From: Hordeum vulgare subsp. vulgare
Taxonomy: Eukaryota; Streptophyta; Magnoliopsida; Poales; Poaceae
Direction: 5' to 3'
Assembly: GCF_904849725.1 (NCBI RefSeq)
Contig: NC_058518.1
Coordinates: forward strand, 412,307,081-412,371,080
DNA length: 64,000 bases
The notes below the pieces were generated by a model. That model had not been told where the DNA came from. It worked only from the letters and a program-made list of their open reading frames with translations, and did no database searches. The translations under genes and the position numbers were made by a program. The stretch's first letter is position 1. Each line of letters opens with the position of its first letter. Positions 1 through 12,485 of this stretch are shown here, piece after piece.

Positions 1-1580
1 TGCCAGATCGGGGATGCAGGTCTGGGTGGTCTCGGGTTGATTGCTGGCTTCAGCGGGGCGCCGACAGGACGGGCAGATCCGAGAGCACCTTCTCCATTCC
101 CCATGGCAGTGGGGCTCGTCGGGGTTGGAGCAGGCCATGGCGCTTCTTCTTCCTGTCCATGGCTCACACACAGCAGGGGGAAGATATGTAAGAGGGAAGG
201 AGAAAGAGAATAGCAGGAGGAAGGAGCAGGGGTCTGGTGATGTTGACCGGCGAGCTGGGGATGCGACAGCAGGGCACGGAGCGCTGGAGACAAGGGGAAA
301 GCTCCATTCCCAAAGATAGGGATCGTCGAGGTCGATCACAGCAATGGCAGCCTGAAGCTCCATCGGGATGGCCTTGGCACAGAGCTGCAGCGTGCTTCTC
401 TGCATCACGAGAACAAGGAGAGGGAGAGGTCAAGGGGAGAGAGAGAGAGGAGGCAGGGAGGGAAGAGAAGGGTTGATGTCGCTCACCTGATGGGGCTGCT
501 CGCGGGCAGAGCAAGCTGGACCACGGCGCCATGGTACTGCTGGAGGTTCGCTCCTGCCTGCTGCAGCTGCTTGATGCCACGAAGGAAGGCCAGCTGCAGC
601 GCGCGTGTGGTCGAGGACGGCTTCGACGGTGGTCACCGGCAGGGACGGCAACTTCGTTCCCTCGATCCAACTCGGGATCCGGGAGACCGCGCGAGCACGG
701 AAGCTGCATCAGGTCGGGGCTACGGGCGACAGATGCGGTGTACCACGGCGCTCGGGCTGGGGAGGTAGCTGGCTCCAGGATCGATGGAAGACCCGGTGGC
801 TGCGCGTTGGTTGTCTCGGGTTGGACCCCGAGGTGGGAGGAACAGATGGGTGGCGGCGGACAGGGGATTGGGTTGATGGATGGGACAGTTGTCCTAGGTT
901 TTAGGGTTGGACGCTATATATAGCTAGGTTAGGGGTTATCTGATCCTTCCGATCTTAATCGGACGGTCCAAAAAAATTAGGCTAGGCCGATCCAATTGAC
1001 AAACTGATGACAGTTTACGGTAAAATGGGGTTGATCCGGACCCAACGGTTACGACCGTGTGTTTCGGGTACCGGGAGGTCTTCGAGCTAGGTTGCGTGTA
1101 GGGTCGGTGCACTGTGCAGAGGGGCTAGGCGGAGATGAGAGGGAAAACGGGTAGCCCGGCAACGAGATTTTAAAATACCGGAAAACGTCCGACGATAGAC
1201 CGAATACGGTGCCGCTACGGTCGACTGTTCGGGTACCAGACGGACTCCGATCGCGACGAAATTCGACAGGCGGCCTAGCTATATCTAATCACGACCACAT
1301 GTCAAGTTTCATCTTGAACAGAGAAAATTTTACGCACACTTTAAAAACAGGGTTTCGACGGTGCCGCGGGCGCGTGCGTGTGTGGTCGGGCTCCGAACAG
1401 GCAACGACGAGAACCGGCAACTAACAACGGATGCAAGTTTTGAAAACTGGAGGCAACGGAATGCCGATGCAATGCGGATGATGCGCATGATGCGATGATG
1501 ATGCGACAATATAAAATAGACACACGACGAAAATGGAAAGGAAAGGGAATCTTCTGGAACGTCGGCATCGGGTTGTCACA
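1..1580 (-). mobile_element. Partial Gypsy-type LTR (element Z), reading leftwards
   Basis: On the minus strand the sequence begins at 1580 with TGTGACAACCCG, a terminus typical of plant Gypsy LTRs. It continues through an AT-rich then GC-rich promoter-like region to a TATA box at 914-923 and a GC-rich leader. The junction at 1580/1581 cuts cleanly into an Angela-type LTR, so this is best read as the 5' LTR of an element inserted there; the rest lies beyond position 1. Short ORFs in the GC-rich part (for example 164-709 minus) have no recognisable domain. A GTGAGC donor-like site on the minus strand near 483-488 gives the leader a gene-like look. The family is not recognised and no coding domain is visible. 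An unrelated host promoter is possible but less likely. Confidence 0.55.
914..923 (-). promoter_or_regulatory. TATA box of the Z LTR
   Basis: CTATATATAG is an exact TATA consensus on the minus strand, about 660 bp inside the LTR terminus at 1580. It is followed by a GC-rich, ATG-poor leader. Confidence 0.5.
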
Positions 1581-2112
1581 CTCCTTGAGCCTCAAGGCAA
1601 GGCCCCTCCCTCCCACCTATATATACGGAGGTTTTAGGGCTGATTTGAGAGAACTTTTCCACGGCAGCCCAACCACATACCTCCACGGTTTTTCCTCTAG
1701 ATCGCGTTTCTGCGGAGCTCGGGCGGAGCCCTGCTAAGCTTAGATCACGACCAACCTCCGAAGCGTCGTTATGCTATCGGAGAACTCATCTACCTCTCCG
1801 TCTCTCTTGCTGGATCAAGAAGGCCGAGATCATCGTCGAGCTGTATGTGTGCTGAACGCGGAGGTGCCGTCCGTTCGGCACTAGATCGGAGCGGATCGTG
1901 GGACAGATCGCGGGACGGTTCGTGGGACGGTTCGTGGGGCGGATCGAGGGACGTGAGGACGTTCCACTACATCAACCGCGTTTCTGAATGCTTCTGCTGT
2001 GTGATCTACAAGGGTACGTAGATCGGAAATCTCCTCTCGTAGATGGACATCACCATGATAGGTCTTCATGCGCGTAGGAAAATTTTTGTTTCCCATGCGA
2101 CGTTCCCCATCA
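1581..2112 (+). repeat. 3' part of the 5' LTR of element A
   Basis: It matches the last 534 bp of the 3' LTR (8655-9188), including the TATA at 1617-1626, and ends ...CCCCATCA, a mutated form of the CCCCAACA end seen in B. The first 1.3 kb of the LTR is absent from the window. Confidence 0.9.
1617..1626 (+). promoter_or_regulatory. TATA box in the 5' LTR of A
   Basis: CTATATATAC lies in the 5' LTR remnant and matches CTATATATAT at 8692-8701 in the 3' LTR and at 46492-46501 in B. Confidence 0.6.
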
Positions 2113-2113
2113 G

Positions 2114-2126
2114 TGGCATCATGAGC
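2114..2126 (+). other. Primer-binding site of A (initiator tRNA-Met type)
   Basis: TGGCATCATGAGC follows the LTR end by one base. It resembles the plant initiator tRNA-Met complement TGGTATCAGAGC. The same variant occurs in B (46967-46979) and E (26058-26070, minus). Confidence 0.7.
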
Positions 2127-3346
2127 TAGGCTCATGCGTAGATGTAATCTCGAGTAGAACACAAAAGTTTTTGTGGGCGGTGATGTGCGATTTTCTGCCC
2201 TTCGTAGTCTTTTCTTGATTCCACGGTATTGCTGGATCGAACGGCTCGGACCGACATTACTCGAACGCTTACGAGAGACTTGTTTCATCGCTACGAGCAA
2301 CTCTGTTGCTCAAAGATGACAGGCGAGTGTCGGTTTCTCCAACTTTAGTTGAATCGGATTTGACCGAGGAGGTCCTTGGATGAGGTTAAATAGCAATTCA
2401 TATATCTCCATTGTGGTGTTTGCGTAAGTAAGATGCAATCCTACTAGATACCCATGGTCACCATGTAAAACATGCAACAACAATTAGAGGACGTCTAACT
2501 TGTTTTTGCAGGGTATGCTTGTGATGTCATATGGCCAACGATGTGATGTGATATATTGGATGTATGAGATGATCATGTTGTAATAGTTAATATCGACTTG
2601 CACGTAGATGGTACGGGAACCGGCAGGAGCCATAGGGTTGTCTTTAAACTAACGTTTGTGCTTGCAGATGCGTTTACTATTTTGCTAGGATGTAGCTTTA
2701 GTAGTAATAGCATGAGTAGCACGACAACCCCGATGGCGACACGTTGATGGAGATCATGGTGTGACGCCGGTGACAGAAGATCGTGTCGGTGCTTTGGTGA
2801 TGGAGATCCAGAAGCACGTAATGATGGCCATATCATGTCACTTATGAATTGCATGTGACGTTAATCCTTTTATGCAGCTTATTTTGCTTAGAACGACAGT
2901 ATCATTATGAGGTGATCTCTCACTAAAATTTCAAGACGAAATTGTGTTCTCCCCGACTGTGCACCGTTGCTATAGTTCGTCGTTTCGAGACACCACGTGA
3001 TGATCGGGTGTGATAGACTCAACATTCACATACAATGGGTGCAAAACAGTTGCACACGCGGAGCACTCAGGTTAAGCTTGACGAGCCTAGCATGTGCAGA
3101 CATGGCCTCGGAACACATGAGACCTCATATAGTTGATATGATTAGCATAGGGATGCTTACCACTGAAACTATCCTCAACTCACGTGATGATCGGACCTGA
3201 GCTAGTGGAATTGGATCATGAACCACTCAAATGACTAGAGAGATGTACTTTTTGAGTGGGAGTTTAGCAAGTAATTTGATTAAGTTAAACTCTAATTATC
3301 TTGAACATAGTCTAAGTCCACTTTGAATATATTTGTGTTGTAGATC
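2127..3346 (+). other. Untranslated leader of A
   Basis: About 1.2 kb between primer-binding site and gag start. It aligns with the leader of B (46980-48220) and, reversed, with the E leader (25005-26057). No conserved ORF is visible; the short minus-strand ORFs at 1881-2300 and 2573-2854 are shadows. It presumably holds packaging and dimerisation signals. Confidence 0.75.
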
Positions 3347-6300
3347 ATGGCTCACGCGACAGTCACCCTAAATTTTAATACGTTCCTAGAGAAAGCTAAT
3401 TTGAAAGATGATGGAAGCAACTTTGTAGACTGGGCTCGTAATCTTAAGTTGCTCCTGCAAGCTGGGAAGAAGGATTATGTCTTTAATGCTGCGCTAGGAG
3501 ATCAACAACCCGCTACGGCTGACCAAGATGTTAAGAACGCTTGGTGAACACGTAAGGAGGACTACTTAGTAGTTCAATGTGCAGTCTTGTATGGCTTAGA
3601 GCCGGGACTTCAACGTCGCTTTGAGGGTCATGGAGCATATGAGATGTTCCAGGAGTTGAAGTTTATCTTTCATAAGAATGCCCGGATCGAGAGGTATGAA
3701 ACCTCCGATAAATTCTATGCTTGCAAGATGGAGGAGAATTCGTCTGTCAGTGAACATGTGCTCGAAATATTTGGGTACTCAAACCATCTAGCTGAGCTTG
3801 GGATTGAACTCCCGCAAGAGGCTATCACTGACAGGATTCTTCAATCACTGCCGCCAAGCTATAAGGTCTTTGTGTTGAACTATAACATGCAAGGAATGAA
3901 CAAGTCACCTGGCGAGTTGTTCGCGATGTTGGAAGTCGCAGAGTCAGAACTCTGTAAAGAGCATCAAGTGTTGATGGTGAATAAGACCACTAGTGTCAAG
4001 AGAAGCGGCAAAGGAAAGAAGGGTAATTCAAAGAAGAGCGGCAAGTGTTTTGCCAATCCGACGAAGAAACCCAAAGCTGGAACTAAGCGTGAAACGGAGT
4101 GCTATTATTGCAAGGGTATGGGTCACTGGAAGCGCAACTGCCCCAAGTATCTGGCTGATAAGAAGGCGGCCAAAGAAAAATCAGGTATATTTTATATACA
4201 TGTTATTGATGTGTACTTAACCAGCTCTCGTAGTAGTGCATGGGTATTCGATACCGGTTCTGTTGCTCATATTTGCAACTCGAAACAGGAACTGCGGAAT
4301 AAGCGAAGGCTTGCGAAAGATGAAGTGACGATGCGCGTGGGAAATGGTTCCAAGGTTGATGCAATCACCGTCGGCACAGTTTCACTTCAGTTACCATCAG
4401 GATTAGTTATGAACATAAATAATTGTTATTTAGTGCCTGCAATAAGCATCAACATTATATCTGGATCTTGTTTATTGCTATACGGTTACTCGTTTAAGTC
4501 AGAGAATAATGGTTGTTCTATTTCTATGAGTAATATCTTTTATGGTCATGCACCCAATGTGAGAGGATTGTTCATATTGAATCTTGATAGTGATAATACA
4601 CATATACATAACATTGAGACCAAAAGATTTAGAGTTAACAATGATAGCGCCATGTTTTTATGGCACTGCCGCTTAGGTCATATTGGTGTAAAGCGCATGA
4701 AGAAACTCCATACCGATGGACTTTTAGAGTCACTTGACTTTGATTCACTTGACACGTGTGAACCATGCCTCTTGGGCAAGATGACTAAAACTCCATTCTC
4801 CGGAACAATGGAGCATGCAAGTGACTTGTTGGAAATCATACATACCGATGTGTGTGGTCCGATGAGTGTGGAGGCACGTGGCGGATATCGTTATTTTCTC
4901 ACCTTCACTGACGATTTGAGTAGATATGGTTTTGTCTACTTGATGAAGCACAAGTATGAAACATTTGAAAAGTTCAAGCAACTTCAGAGTGAAGTTGAAA
5001 ATCATCGTAACAAGAAGATCAAGTTCCTACGGTCTGATCGTGGGGGTGAATATCTGAGTTTCGAGTTTGGTGCTCACTTAAGACAATGTGGAATTGTTTC
5101 ACAGTTAACACCGCCTCGAACACCACAGCGTAATGGTGTGTCCAAACATCGTAATCGTACTTTATTAGAGATGGTGCGATCTATGATGTCTCTTACCGAT
5201 TTGTCGTTATCGTTTTGGGGTCATGCATTAGAAACAGCTGCTTTCACTTTAAATAGGGCACCATCAAAATCCGTTGAGACGACACCATACGAACTGTGGT
5301 ATGGCAAAAGACCAAAGTTGTCGTTTCTTAAAGTTTGGGGATGTGATGCTTATGTCAAAAAGCTTCAGCCTGAAAAGCTAGAACCCAAAGCGGAAAAGTA
5401 CATCTTCATAGGTTATCCAAAAGAGACAGTTGGGTATACCTTCTATCTCAAATCCGAGGGCAAAGTGTTTGTTGCTAAGAACAGAGCTTTTCTCGAGAAG
5501 AAGTTTCTCTCGAGAGAATTGAGTGGAAGGAAGATAGAACTTGATGAGGTTGTCGAACCTCTCATCCCTTTGGATGGTGGCGCAGGGCAAGGGGAAACCC
5601 CTGTCGTTGTGATGTCGGTTGAGGAGGAAGCTAATGATGATGATCAAGTTCCTGTCGAACCTCGCAGGTCGACGAGACCGCGTACTACTCCAGAGTGGTA
5701 CGGTAATCCCGTCTTATCAATTATGTTGTTAGACAACAATGAGCCTGCGAATTATGAAGAAGCAATGGTGGGCCTGGATTCCTACAAATGGCTGGAGGCC
5801 ATGAAGTCTGAGATAGGATCCATGTATGAAAACAAAGTGTACTACGTGAGGGCCGCAAGGCTATTCAGAACAAATGGATCTTTAAGAAGAAGACGGACGC
5901 TGACGGTAATGTGACCGTTTATAAAGCTCGACTTGTGGCAAAGGGTTTTTCACAAGTTCAAGGAGTTGACTATGATGAGATGTTCTCACCCGTAGCGATG
6001 CTTAAGTTAGTCAGAATCATGTTAGCAATAGCTGCATTTTTCGATTATGAAATCTGGCAGATGGATGTAAAAACGGCGTTCCTTAACGGTTTCCTTAAGG
6101 AAGAGTTGTATATGATGCAACACGAAGGTTGTGTCGATCCTAAAAATGCTAACAAAGTGTGCAAGCTCCAGCGTTCCATTTATGGACTCGTGCAAGCATC
6201 TCGGAGTTGGAATAAACGCTTTGATGAGGTGATCAAAGCATTTGGGTTTATACAAGTGGTTGGAGAATCTTGTATTTACAAGAAAGTGAGTTGGAGCTCT

Positions 6301-7301
6301 ATGGCGTTTCTAATATTATATGTGGATGACATATTGCTTATTGGAAACAACGTGGAGTTTTTGGAGAGCATAAAGGATTACTTGAATAAAAGTTTCTCTA
6401 TGAAGGACCTAGGAGAAGCTGCTTACATTCTAGGCATTAAGATCTATAGGGATAGATCGAAATGCCTCATAGGACTTTCACAAAGTACATACCTTGATAA
6501 AGTTCTGAAGAGGTTCAAAATGAACAGTCCAAGAAGGGGTTCTTGCCAGTTTTACAAGGTACGAGATTGAGTAAGACTCAGTGCCCAGCAACTGATAAAG
6601 ATAGAGAGCATATGAGCACCGTCCCCTATGCTTCAGCCATAGGTTCTATCATGTATGCAATGTTGTGCACTAGACCGGACGTTAGCCTGGCCATAAGTAT
6701 GGCAGGCAGGTTCCAGAGTAATCCAGGAGTGGATCACTGGACGGCGGTCAAGAATATCCTGAAGTACCTGAAAAGGACTAAGGAGATGTTTCTCGTGTAT
6801 GGAGGTGACGAAGAGCTCGCTGTAAAAGGTTACGTCGATGCAAGCTTTGACACAGATCCGGACGACTCTAAGTCGCAGACCGGATACGTATTTATTCTTA
6901 ATGGGGGTGCGGTAAGCTGGTGCAGTTCCAAGCAAAGCGTCGTAGCTGATTCTACATGTGAAGCGGAGTACATGGTTGCCTCGGAGGTGGCTAAGGAGGG
7001 TGTCTGGATGAAGCAGTTCATGACGAATCTTGGAGTGGTGCCAAGCGCACTGAATCCAATAACCTTGTTCTGTGACAACACGGGTGCCATTGCCTTAGCA
7101 AAGGAACCATGGTTTCACGAGAAGACCAGACATATCAAACGACGCTTCAACCTCATCCGCGACTATGTCGAAAGGGAGGACGTAAATATATGCAAAGTGC
7201 ACACGGATCTGAATGTAGCAGATCCGCTGACTAAACCTCTTCCACGGGCAAACCATGATCAACACCAGAACTGTATGGGTGTTACATTTATTACAATGTA
7301 A
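3347..7301 (+). pseudogene. gag-pol: Copia gag-pol polyprotein of A, broken
   Basis: Domains in order: gag; a CCHC zinc knuckle near 4100-4144; the aspartic protease DTG at 4251-4259; an integrase HHCC region then DDE core; RT with QMDVKTAFLNG and YVDD (6319-6330); RNase H up to the TAA at 7299-7301. The product would package RNA, process itself, copy the RNA and integrate the cDNA. Compared with B there are three breaks: TGA at 3545-3547 in gag (TTA in B), a 13-bp deletion near 5840 causing a frameshift, and a 1-bp deletion near 6522 causing a second. The third integrase catalytic residue, at 5144-5146, is Lys (AAA) rather than the Glu (GAA) of B. The ATG start matches that of B. This copy cannot encode a working polyprotein. 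Confidence 0.93.
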
Positions 7302-7342
7302 TTCGCATGGTGATGTGAGGGCTAGATTATTGACTCTAGTGC

Positions 7343-7352
7343 AAGTGGGAGA
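7343..7352 (+). other. Polypurine tract of A
   Basis: AAGTGGGAGA lies one base upstream of the 3' LTR terminus TGTTGG, where plus-strand DNA synthesis would be primed. The same tract is in B at 52240-52249. Confidence 0.75.
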
Positions 7353-7353
7353 C

Positions 7354-9188
7354 TGTTGGAATTATGCCCTAGAGGCAATGATAAATAAGTTATTATTATA
7401 ATTCCTGTATCAAGATAATCGTTTATTATCCATGCTATAATTGTATTGAATGAAGACTTAGATACATGTGTGGATACATAGACAAAACACTGTCCCTAGC
7501 AAGCCTCTATTTGGCTAGCCAGTTGATAAAGGATAGTCAGGGTCTTCTGACTATGTACAAGGTGTTGTTGCTTGATAATTGGATCACGTCATTGGGAGAA
7601 TCATGTGATGGACTAGACCCAAACTAATAGACGTAGCATGTTGATCGTGTCATTTTGTTGCTACTGTTCTCTGCGTGTCAAGTATTTATTCCTATGACCA
7701 TGAGATCATATAACTCACTAACACCGGAGGAATGCTTTGTGTGTATCAAACGTCACAACGTAACTGGGTGACTATAAAGATGCTCTACGAGTATCTCCGA
7801 AGGTGTTCGTTGAGTTAGTATGGATCAAGACTGGGATTTGTCACTCCGTGTGACGGAGAGGTATCTCGGGGCCCACTCGGTAATACAATATCACACACAA
7901 GCCTTTTAAGCAATGTGACTTAGTGTAAGTTGCGGGATCTTGTATTACGGAACGAGTAAAGAGACTTGCCGGTAAACGAGATTGAAATAGGTATGCGGAT
8001 ACTGACGATCGAATCTCGGGCAAGTAACATACCAAAGGATAAAGGGAATGACATACGGGATCATATGAATCCTTGGCACTGAGGTTCAAACGATAAGATC
8101 TTCGTAGAATATGTAGGATCCAATATGGGCATCCAGGTCCCGCTATTGGATATTGACCCAGGAGTCCCTCGGGTCATGTCTACATAGTTCTCGAACCCGC
8201 AGGGTCTACACACTTAAGGTTCGACGTTGTTTTATGCGTATTTGAGTTATATGGTTGGTTACTGAATGTTGTTCGGAGTCCCGAATGAGATCACGAACGT
8301 CACGAGGGTTTCCGGAATGGTCCGGAGATGAAGATTGATATATAGGATGACCTCATTTGCTTACTGGAAGGTTTTCGGAATTACCGGGAATGTACCGGGA
8401 ATGACGAATGGATTCCGGATATTCACCGGGGGGCAGCCCACCCCGGGGATGCCCATAGGCCTTAGGGGTGCCGCACTAGCCCTTAGTGGGATGCTGGGCA
8501 AGCCCAAGAAGGCCCCTGCGTAGGAATAAAAGAAATCAAAGAGAAAAGAAAAAAGGGGAAGTGGGAAGGAAGGGAAGGACTCCACCTTCCAATCCTAGTT
8601 GGACTAGGATTGGAGGAGGATTCCTCCTCCCCCCTTCGACCGACCCCCTTGGGGCTCCTTGAGCCTCAAGGCAAGGCCCCTACACTCCCACCTATATATA
8701 TGGAGGTTTTAGGGCTGATTTGATAGAACTTTTCCACGGCAGCCCGACCACATACATCCACGGTTTTTCCTCTAGATCGCGTTTCGGCAGAGCTCGAGCG
8801 GAGCCCTGCTGAGATTAGATCACCACCAACCTCCAGAGCATCGTCACGCTGCCGGAGAACTCATCTACCTCTCCGTCTCTCTTGCTGGATCAAGAAGGCC
8901 GAGATCATCGTCGAGCTGTACGTGTGCTGAAGACGGAGGTGTCGTCCGTTCGGCACTACATCGGAGCGAATCGTGGGACGGATTGCGGGACGGTTCGTGG
9001 GACAGTTCGCGGGGCGGATCGAGGGACGTGAGGACGTTCCACTACATCAACCGCGTTTATTAATGCTTCTTCTGTGCGATCTACAAGGGTATGTAGATCG
9101 GAAATCCCCTCTCGTAGATGGACATCACCATGATAGGTGTTTCGTGCGCATAGGAAATTTTTAGTTTCCCATGCGACGTTCCCCATCA
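7354..9188 (+). repeat. 3' LTR of A
   Basis: 1,835 bp, from TGTTGGAATTATGCC to ...CCCCATCA. It is homologous over its full length to both B LTRs and, reversed, to the E LTR (26072-27846). It contains the TATA at 8692-8701. Confidence 0.92.
8692..8701 (+). promoter_or_regulatory. TATA box in the 3' LTR of A
   Basis: CTATATATAT is conserved at the same LTR position in A, B and E. It is the probable core promoter of the family. Confidence 0.65.
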
Positions 9189-10678
9189 CTTATATAAGAA
9201 GAGGATGACTCAACAGGAAAATAAATAGACAGGCCCTTTGCAGAGGGAAGCATTGATTTGCAGAGGTGCCAGAGCTCAAGCTTTGAAAACAGAGATAATA
9301 ATTTTGGGTGGCATGCTTTCATTGTCAACGCAATGACCAAGAGTTCTCAATATCTTCCATGCTACTCATGCTATAGGCTGTTCGCAAACAGAAAAGTAAA
9401 GTTTTAACTCCCCCACCACCAATCAATCACACTCCACGGCTAGTCGAATCCTCGGGTACCGTCCATACTAACATCAATCCGAGGGGAGTCTTGTTTTACA
9501 GTTATGTTTTCGATTTAAGCGTGGAACTGGGCATTCCAATTACCGGCCCCTTTCTCGTGAATGACAGTGAATAAACACATGTCGAGGATAACACGCCTAA
9601 CATGGAAGATACTAATAGCCCCTGTCACCACATGAGCGGTTCGGGCATGCAAAATAGATTATTTCTTGAAGGTTTAGAGAATGGCACATGCAAATTTACT
9701 TGGAACGGCAGGTAGATACCGCAAATAGGTAGGTATGGTGGACTCTCATGGAAAAACTCTTCGGTTTATGGAAGTGAATGGGCAAGCAGTATTCCGCTTA
9801 GTACAAGTGAAGGCTAGCAAAAGACTGGGAAGCGACCAACTAGAGAGCGACAAGAGTCATCAAGATGCAATGAGTTTGACTAACATTGAGTGCAAGCATG
9901 AGCAGGATATAAGTCACCATGAACACGAACATCATAGAGGCTATGTTGATTTTGTTTCAACTACATGCATGAACATGCGCCAAGTCAAACCACTTGAATC
10001 ATTCGAGAATACCATCCTATCATACTACATCATAGTCATCTCAAAATCTATGTTGGCATTCAAGACAAACCATTATAAGCTCCTAGCTAATTAAGCATGA
10101 CATCAGAAACTATGATCTCTAAGTTGTCATTGCAAACATGGTTCTCTCTCAACAAAGCTGAATCTGGGATGACAAGCTAGTCATATTTACAAAAACAAAA
10201 TAGATAGAGTTCATACCAGTTTTTCCAGTCGCAATCACTTCATCATATATCATCATTATTGCCTTTCACTTGCACGATCAAACAATGTGAACAATAATAA
10301 GAGTGCTCGTGCATTGGACTAAGCTAAATCTGCAGGCAAGCACAAAGGAGAAGACAAAGTAATATTGCTCTTTAACAAATGAACAGGTATGCATGCGAGA
10401 GCCACTAAATATTGTAACCATGGTCTTCTACCTCGACTCAAAGAAAAAGAAAACTATTTACACGGGAAAGCTACCAACAACCAAAAGAAGAAAGGAAAAT
10501 CTTTTTGGGTTTTCTCAAAAGGACACAAAACAAGAAAACAAGAAAACAAAAATAAATTAGCATGGATAATACAGTGGCAAAGTGTAAACACCGACTAACA
10601 AAGTGAAAGCATAAGCATGAATGTAAAGTTGGTGCAAACACGTACTCCCCCAAGGTTAGACTTTTGTCCTAGCTTGGT
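9189..10678 (-). other. 3' non-coding tract of C after the accessory ORF
   Basis: About 1.5 kb, aligning with D 21591 to about 23090 in the opposite orientation, including the block near 10330-10420 that matches D near 21865-21960. No shared ORF is visible: the 119-codon ORF at 9735-10094 is on the opposite strand. The tract contains TTGGGGGAGTACG on the minus strand near 10645-10657, a degraded version of the D repeat at 21611. The distal part and 3' LTR are lost left of the A insertion. Confidence 0.7.
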
Positions 10679-11701
10679 CTACTCCCAAGGACGGTCCTCG
10701 CGAAACCCAAAATCATAATCGGGGTTATACGGGAGCGCTGCAGCCACTGCCTGAATAGCTGCCTCACGGAGACGAGCAGCCATCGCCTCCCTCTCATACT
10801 CCTCTGCCTCTCCTCTGGTTATGTAGTATCTCCATTTTACCTGAAAGTCAAAGAAAGTAGGAGCAGGAAGGGTAATATGGAAAACATGCAGCCGGTTAAA
10901 TATCAATCGGTATAGGAGGGATTCATCATCCCTCTCAAGGAACTGGTAGTGTGTCATAGCGACATGGTCAAGGAAAGCTGTATGGAGCGGGGGATCTCCT
11001 ACGCAGATGGGTACTCCAAGAAAATTTGCTATGCGAGTGGCATAGATGCCGCCAAAGAAATCCCCATCAATAGCATTCTTATTCAGCCCCCTTGCTATAA
11101 TAGCTCCCATGTTGAAGCTTTTGTCACCCTTCACTGCGCTCTTAAGGATACGAAGGTCGGATGCGCATAGCTGACAATGTTCAACCTTGCTGTTAGTGCA
11201 TCTACCTATGAAGAGGGCAAATTAGTGCAAGGCAGGGGAATGAATGCTTCCTATGGTAGCCTGCGTGATGTCTCTAGTTTCTCCAACAGTTATACTAGCA
11301 ACAAAATCTCTAACCAAAGACTTAGCAGGATCATTAAGACTACCCCCATCGGGTATCTTGCAAATCGTATTGAAATCCTCCAAATCCAAGGTGTAGGATT
11401 TATGATACAGATCAAACAGTATGGATGAGTCATGGCCAACTGAAAATTTAAATCTACGCACGAAAGAGCCAGTGAGCATAGCATACTGTTCATATTTATT
11501 TGAGAGGAGTTCTTCTAACCCGGCATTGCGGACAAGTGTATCAAACTCATCCTTGAAGCCTGCTTCGATCATGAACTCATTGGATGGCCATTCACATGGT
11601 TGTACCGGTGCGTCCCTTAGTTGATAAGGATCGGGCTCCCGAATAGAAAGACGGGGACCCTTCTTACTTGAGGAACCACCATGAAACTTCCTCCTGAACA
11701 T
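10679..11701 (-). pseudogene. Accessory ORF of C (ORF2), one nonsense codon
   Basis: The frame starts at the ATG at 11701 (MFRRKFHGG) and ends at PWE-stop at 10679, the same start and end as the intact 340-codon D copy. It shares roughly three quarters of its residues with D by eye, including CEWPS, KDEFD, VRRFKF, SLNDP, VGETRDIT, ALFIGRC, NMGAIIAR, FFGGIYATRI, PPLHTAFLD, RDDESLLYRL and TRGEAEEYERE. One in-frame TAA at 11222-11224 replaces a Tyr codon. An acceptor-like TTTCAG lies just upstream of the ATG. There is no signal peptide, membrane segment or polymerase motif. It may relate to the ATHILA ORF-1 family, but that is from memory and unverified. The function is unknown. Confidence 0.75.
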
Positions 11702-12485
11702 AATTTCTTTTTGCTGAAATTTTTGAAGTTCAAGAGAAAAGTGAATAAAGACCAACCACACCTTGTAGCAACTACTCCTACTAGTGCTTAGAGACCGTAT
11801 CACGCGCTAAAACTACTTGGGACCAGCTAAAATCAACATTTCAAGCTCAACAACAGGGTCACCAAGGTAGCAAGAATACGCGAAGGATAAAGCACTAGAG
11901 TAGAAACTAATTGGACCAATGGAGGAGTCACTTACCAAGGATTAATTTCCCCAAAACGGTTCGGAGAATGGTGCTTTGAGCAAGGAGATCAAAAATCACA
12001 GCCAAATGAGCAAGAACACGGGTTTGAGCTGCGAAACGATTTTTTCTAGAGGTAGAAGAAGAGGATGGGAGCTGGAATGAGTGGAGGGGGTCCCTGTGGG
12101 CCCCACAAGCTTGGTAGCCGCGGCTAGGGGGGAGGTCGCGGCTACACGGCTTGTGCCCACTGGTGTGGGCCCCAGGCCAGCTCTGAGTCCTAGTATTTTT
12201 CAAAAAATCCATAAAAAATCATATTTGATTTTCAGGACCATCGGAGAACTTTTATTTTCGGGGTACTTTTCTCCAGGACGCTAAAACAGAAAACAGGAAA
12301 AACTAAACTAAATCTATCATTTTTCTTCTAAGCAACAGAAAGTGAAAGCTTAAAACAGAGGTATGTGACTCCTTGATTCATCCATTTCATGGTCATCGAA
12401 AGAAATCCGTCAATTGGGTTGATCAAATCCTCATGACAAAACTTTTTCGAATCGCAAAAGGAAACGAAGAATTGTCGAATCGCCA
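11702..12485 (-). other. Spacer between protease and accessory ORF of C, with LTR-like segment
   Basis: On the minus strand this holds the motif AAAATAAAAGTTCTCCG (near 12240-12260), then GAAAAATACT, a GC-rich block with GTGGGGCCCAC, then CATTCCAGCTC. These occur in the same order in the LTRs of C and D. A donor-like GGTAAGTGA (near 11929-11937) and the TTTCAG acceptor before ORF2 suggest a spliced leader. See Findings. Confidence 0.55.

Larger units (their letters stand above)
1581..9188 (+). mobile_element. Angela/BARE-type Copia retrotransposon (element A), 5' LTR interrupted
   Basis: The order is LTR remnant (1581-2112), primer-binding site, leader, gag-protease-integrase-RT-RNase H, polypurine tract and full 3' LTR (7354-9188). 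Integrase before RT makes it Copia. The 3' LTR starts TGTTGGAATTATGCC, the hallmark of the Angela/BARE/WIS group. The left LTR is cut at 1581 exactly where the Z terminus begins, so the missing 1.3 kb probably lies left of Z. The right flank is C, cut within its 3' non-coding region, with CTTAT (9189-9193) as the candidate TSD. The LTR remnant differs from the matching part of the 3' LTR by roughly 5% by eye, which makes A older than B. Confidence 0.9.

Noticed and set aside
9735..10094. 119-codon plus-strand ORF as a separate gene
   Set aside because: It lies antisense in the C 3' non-coding tract, and the matching part of D does not retain it.
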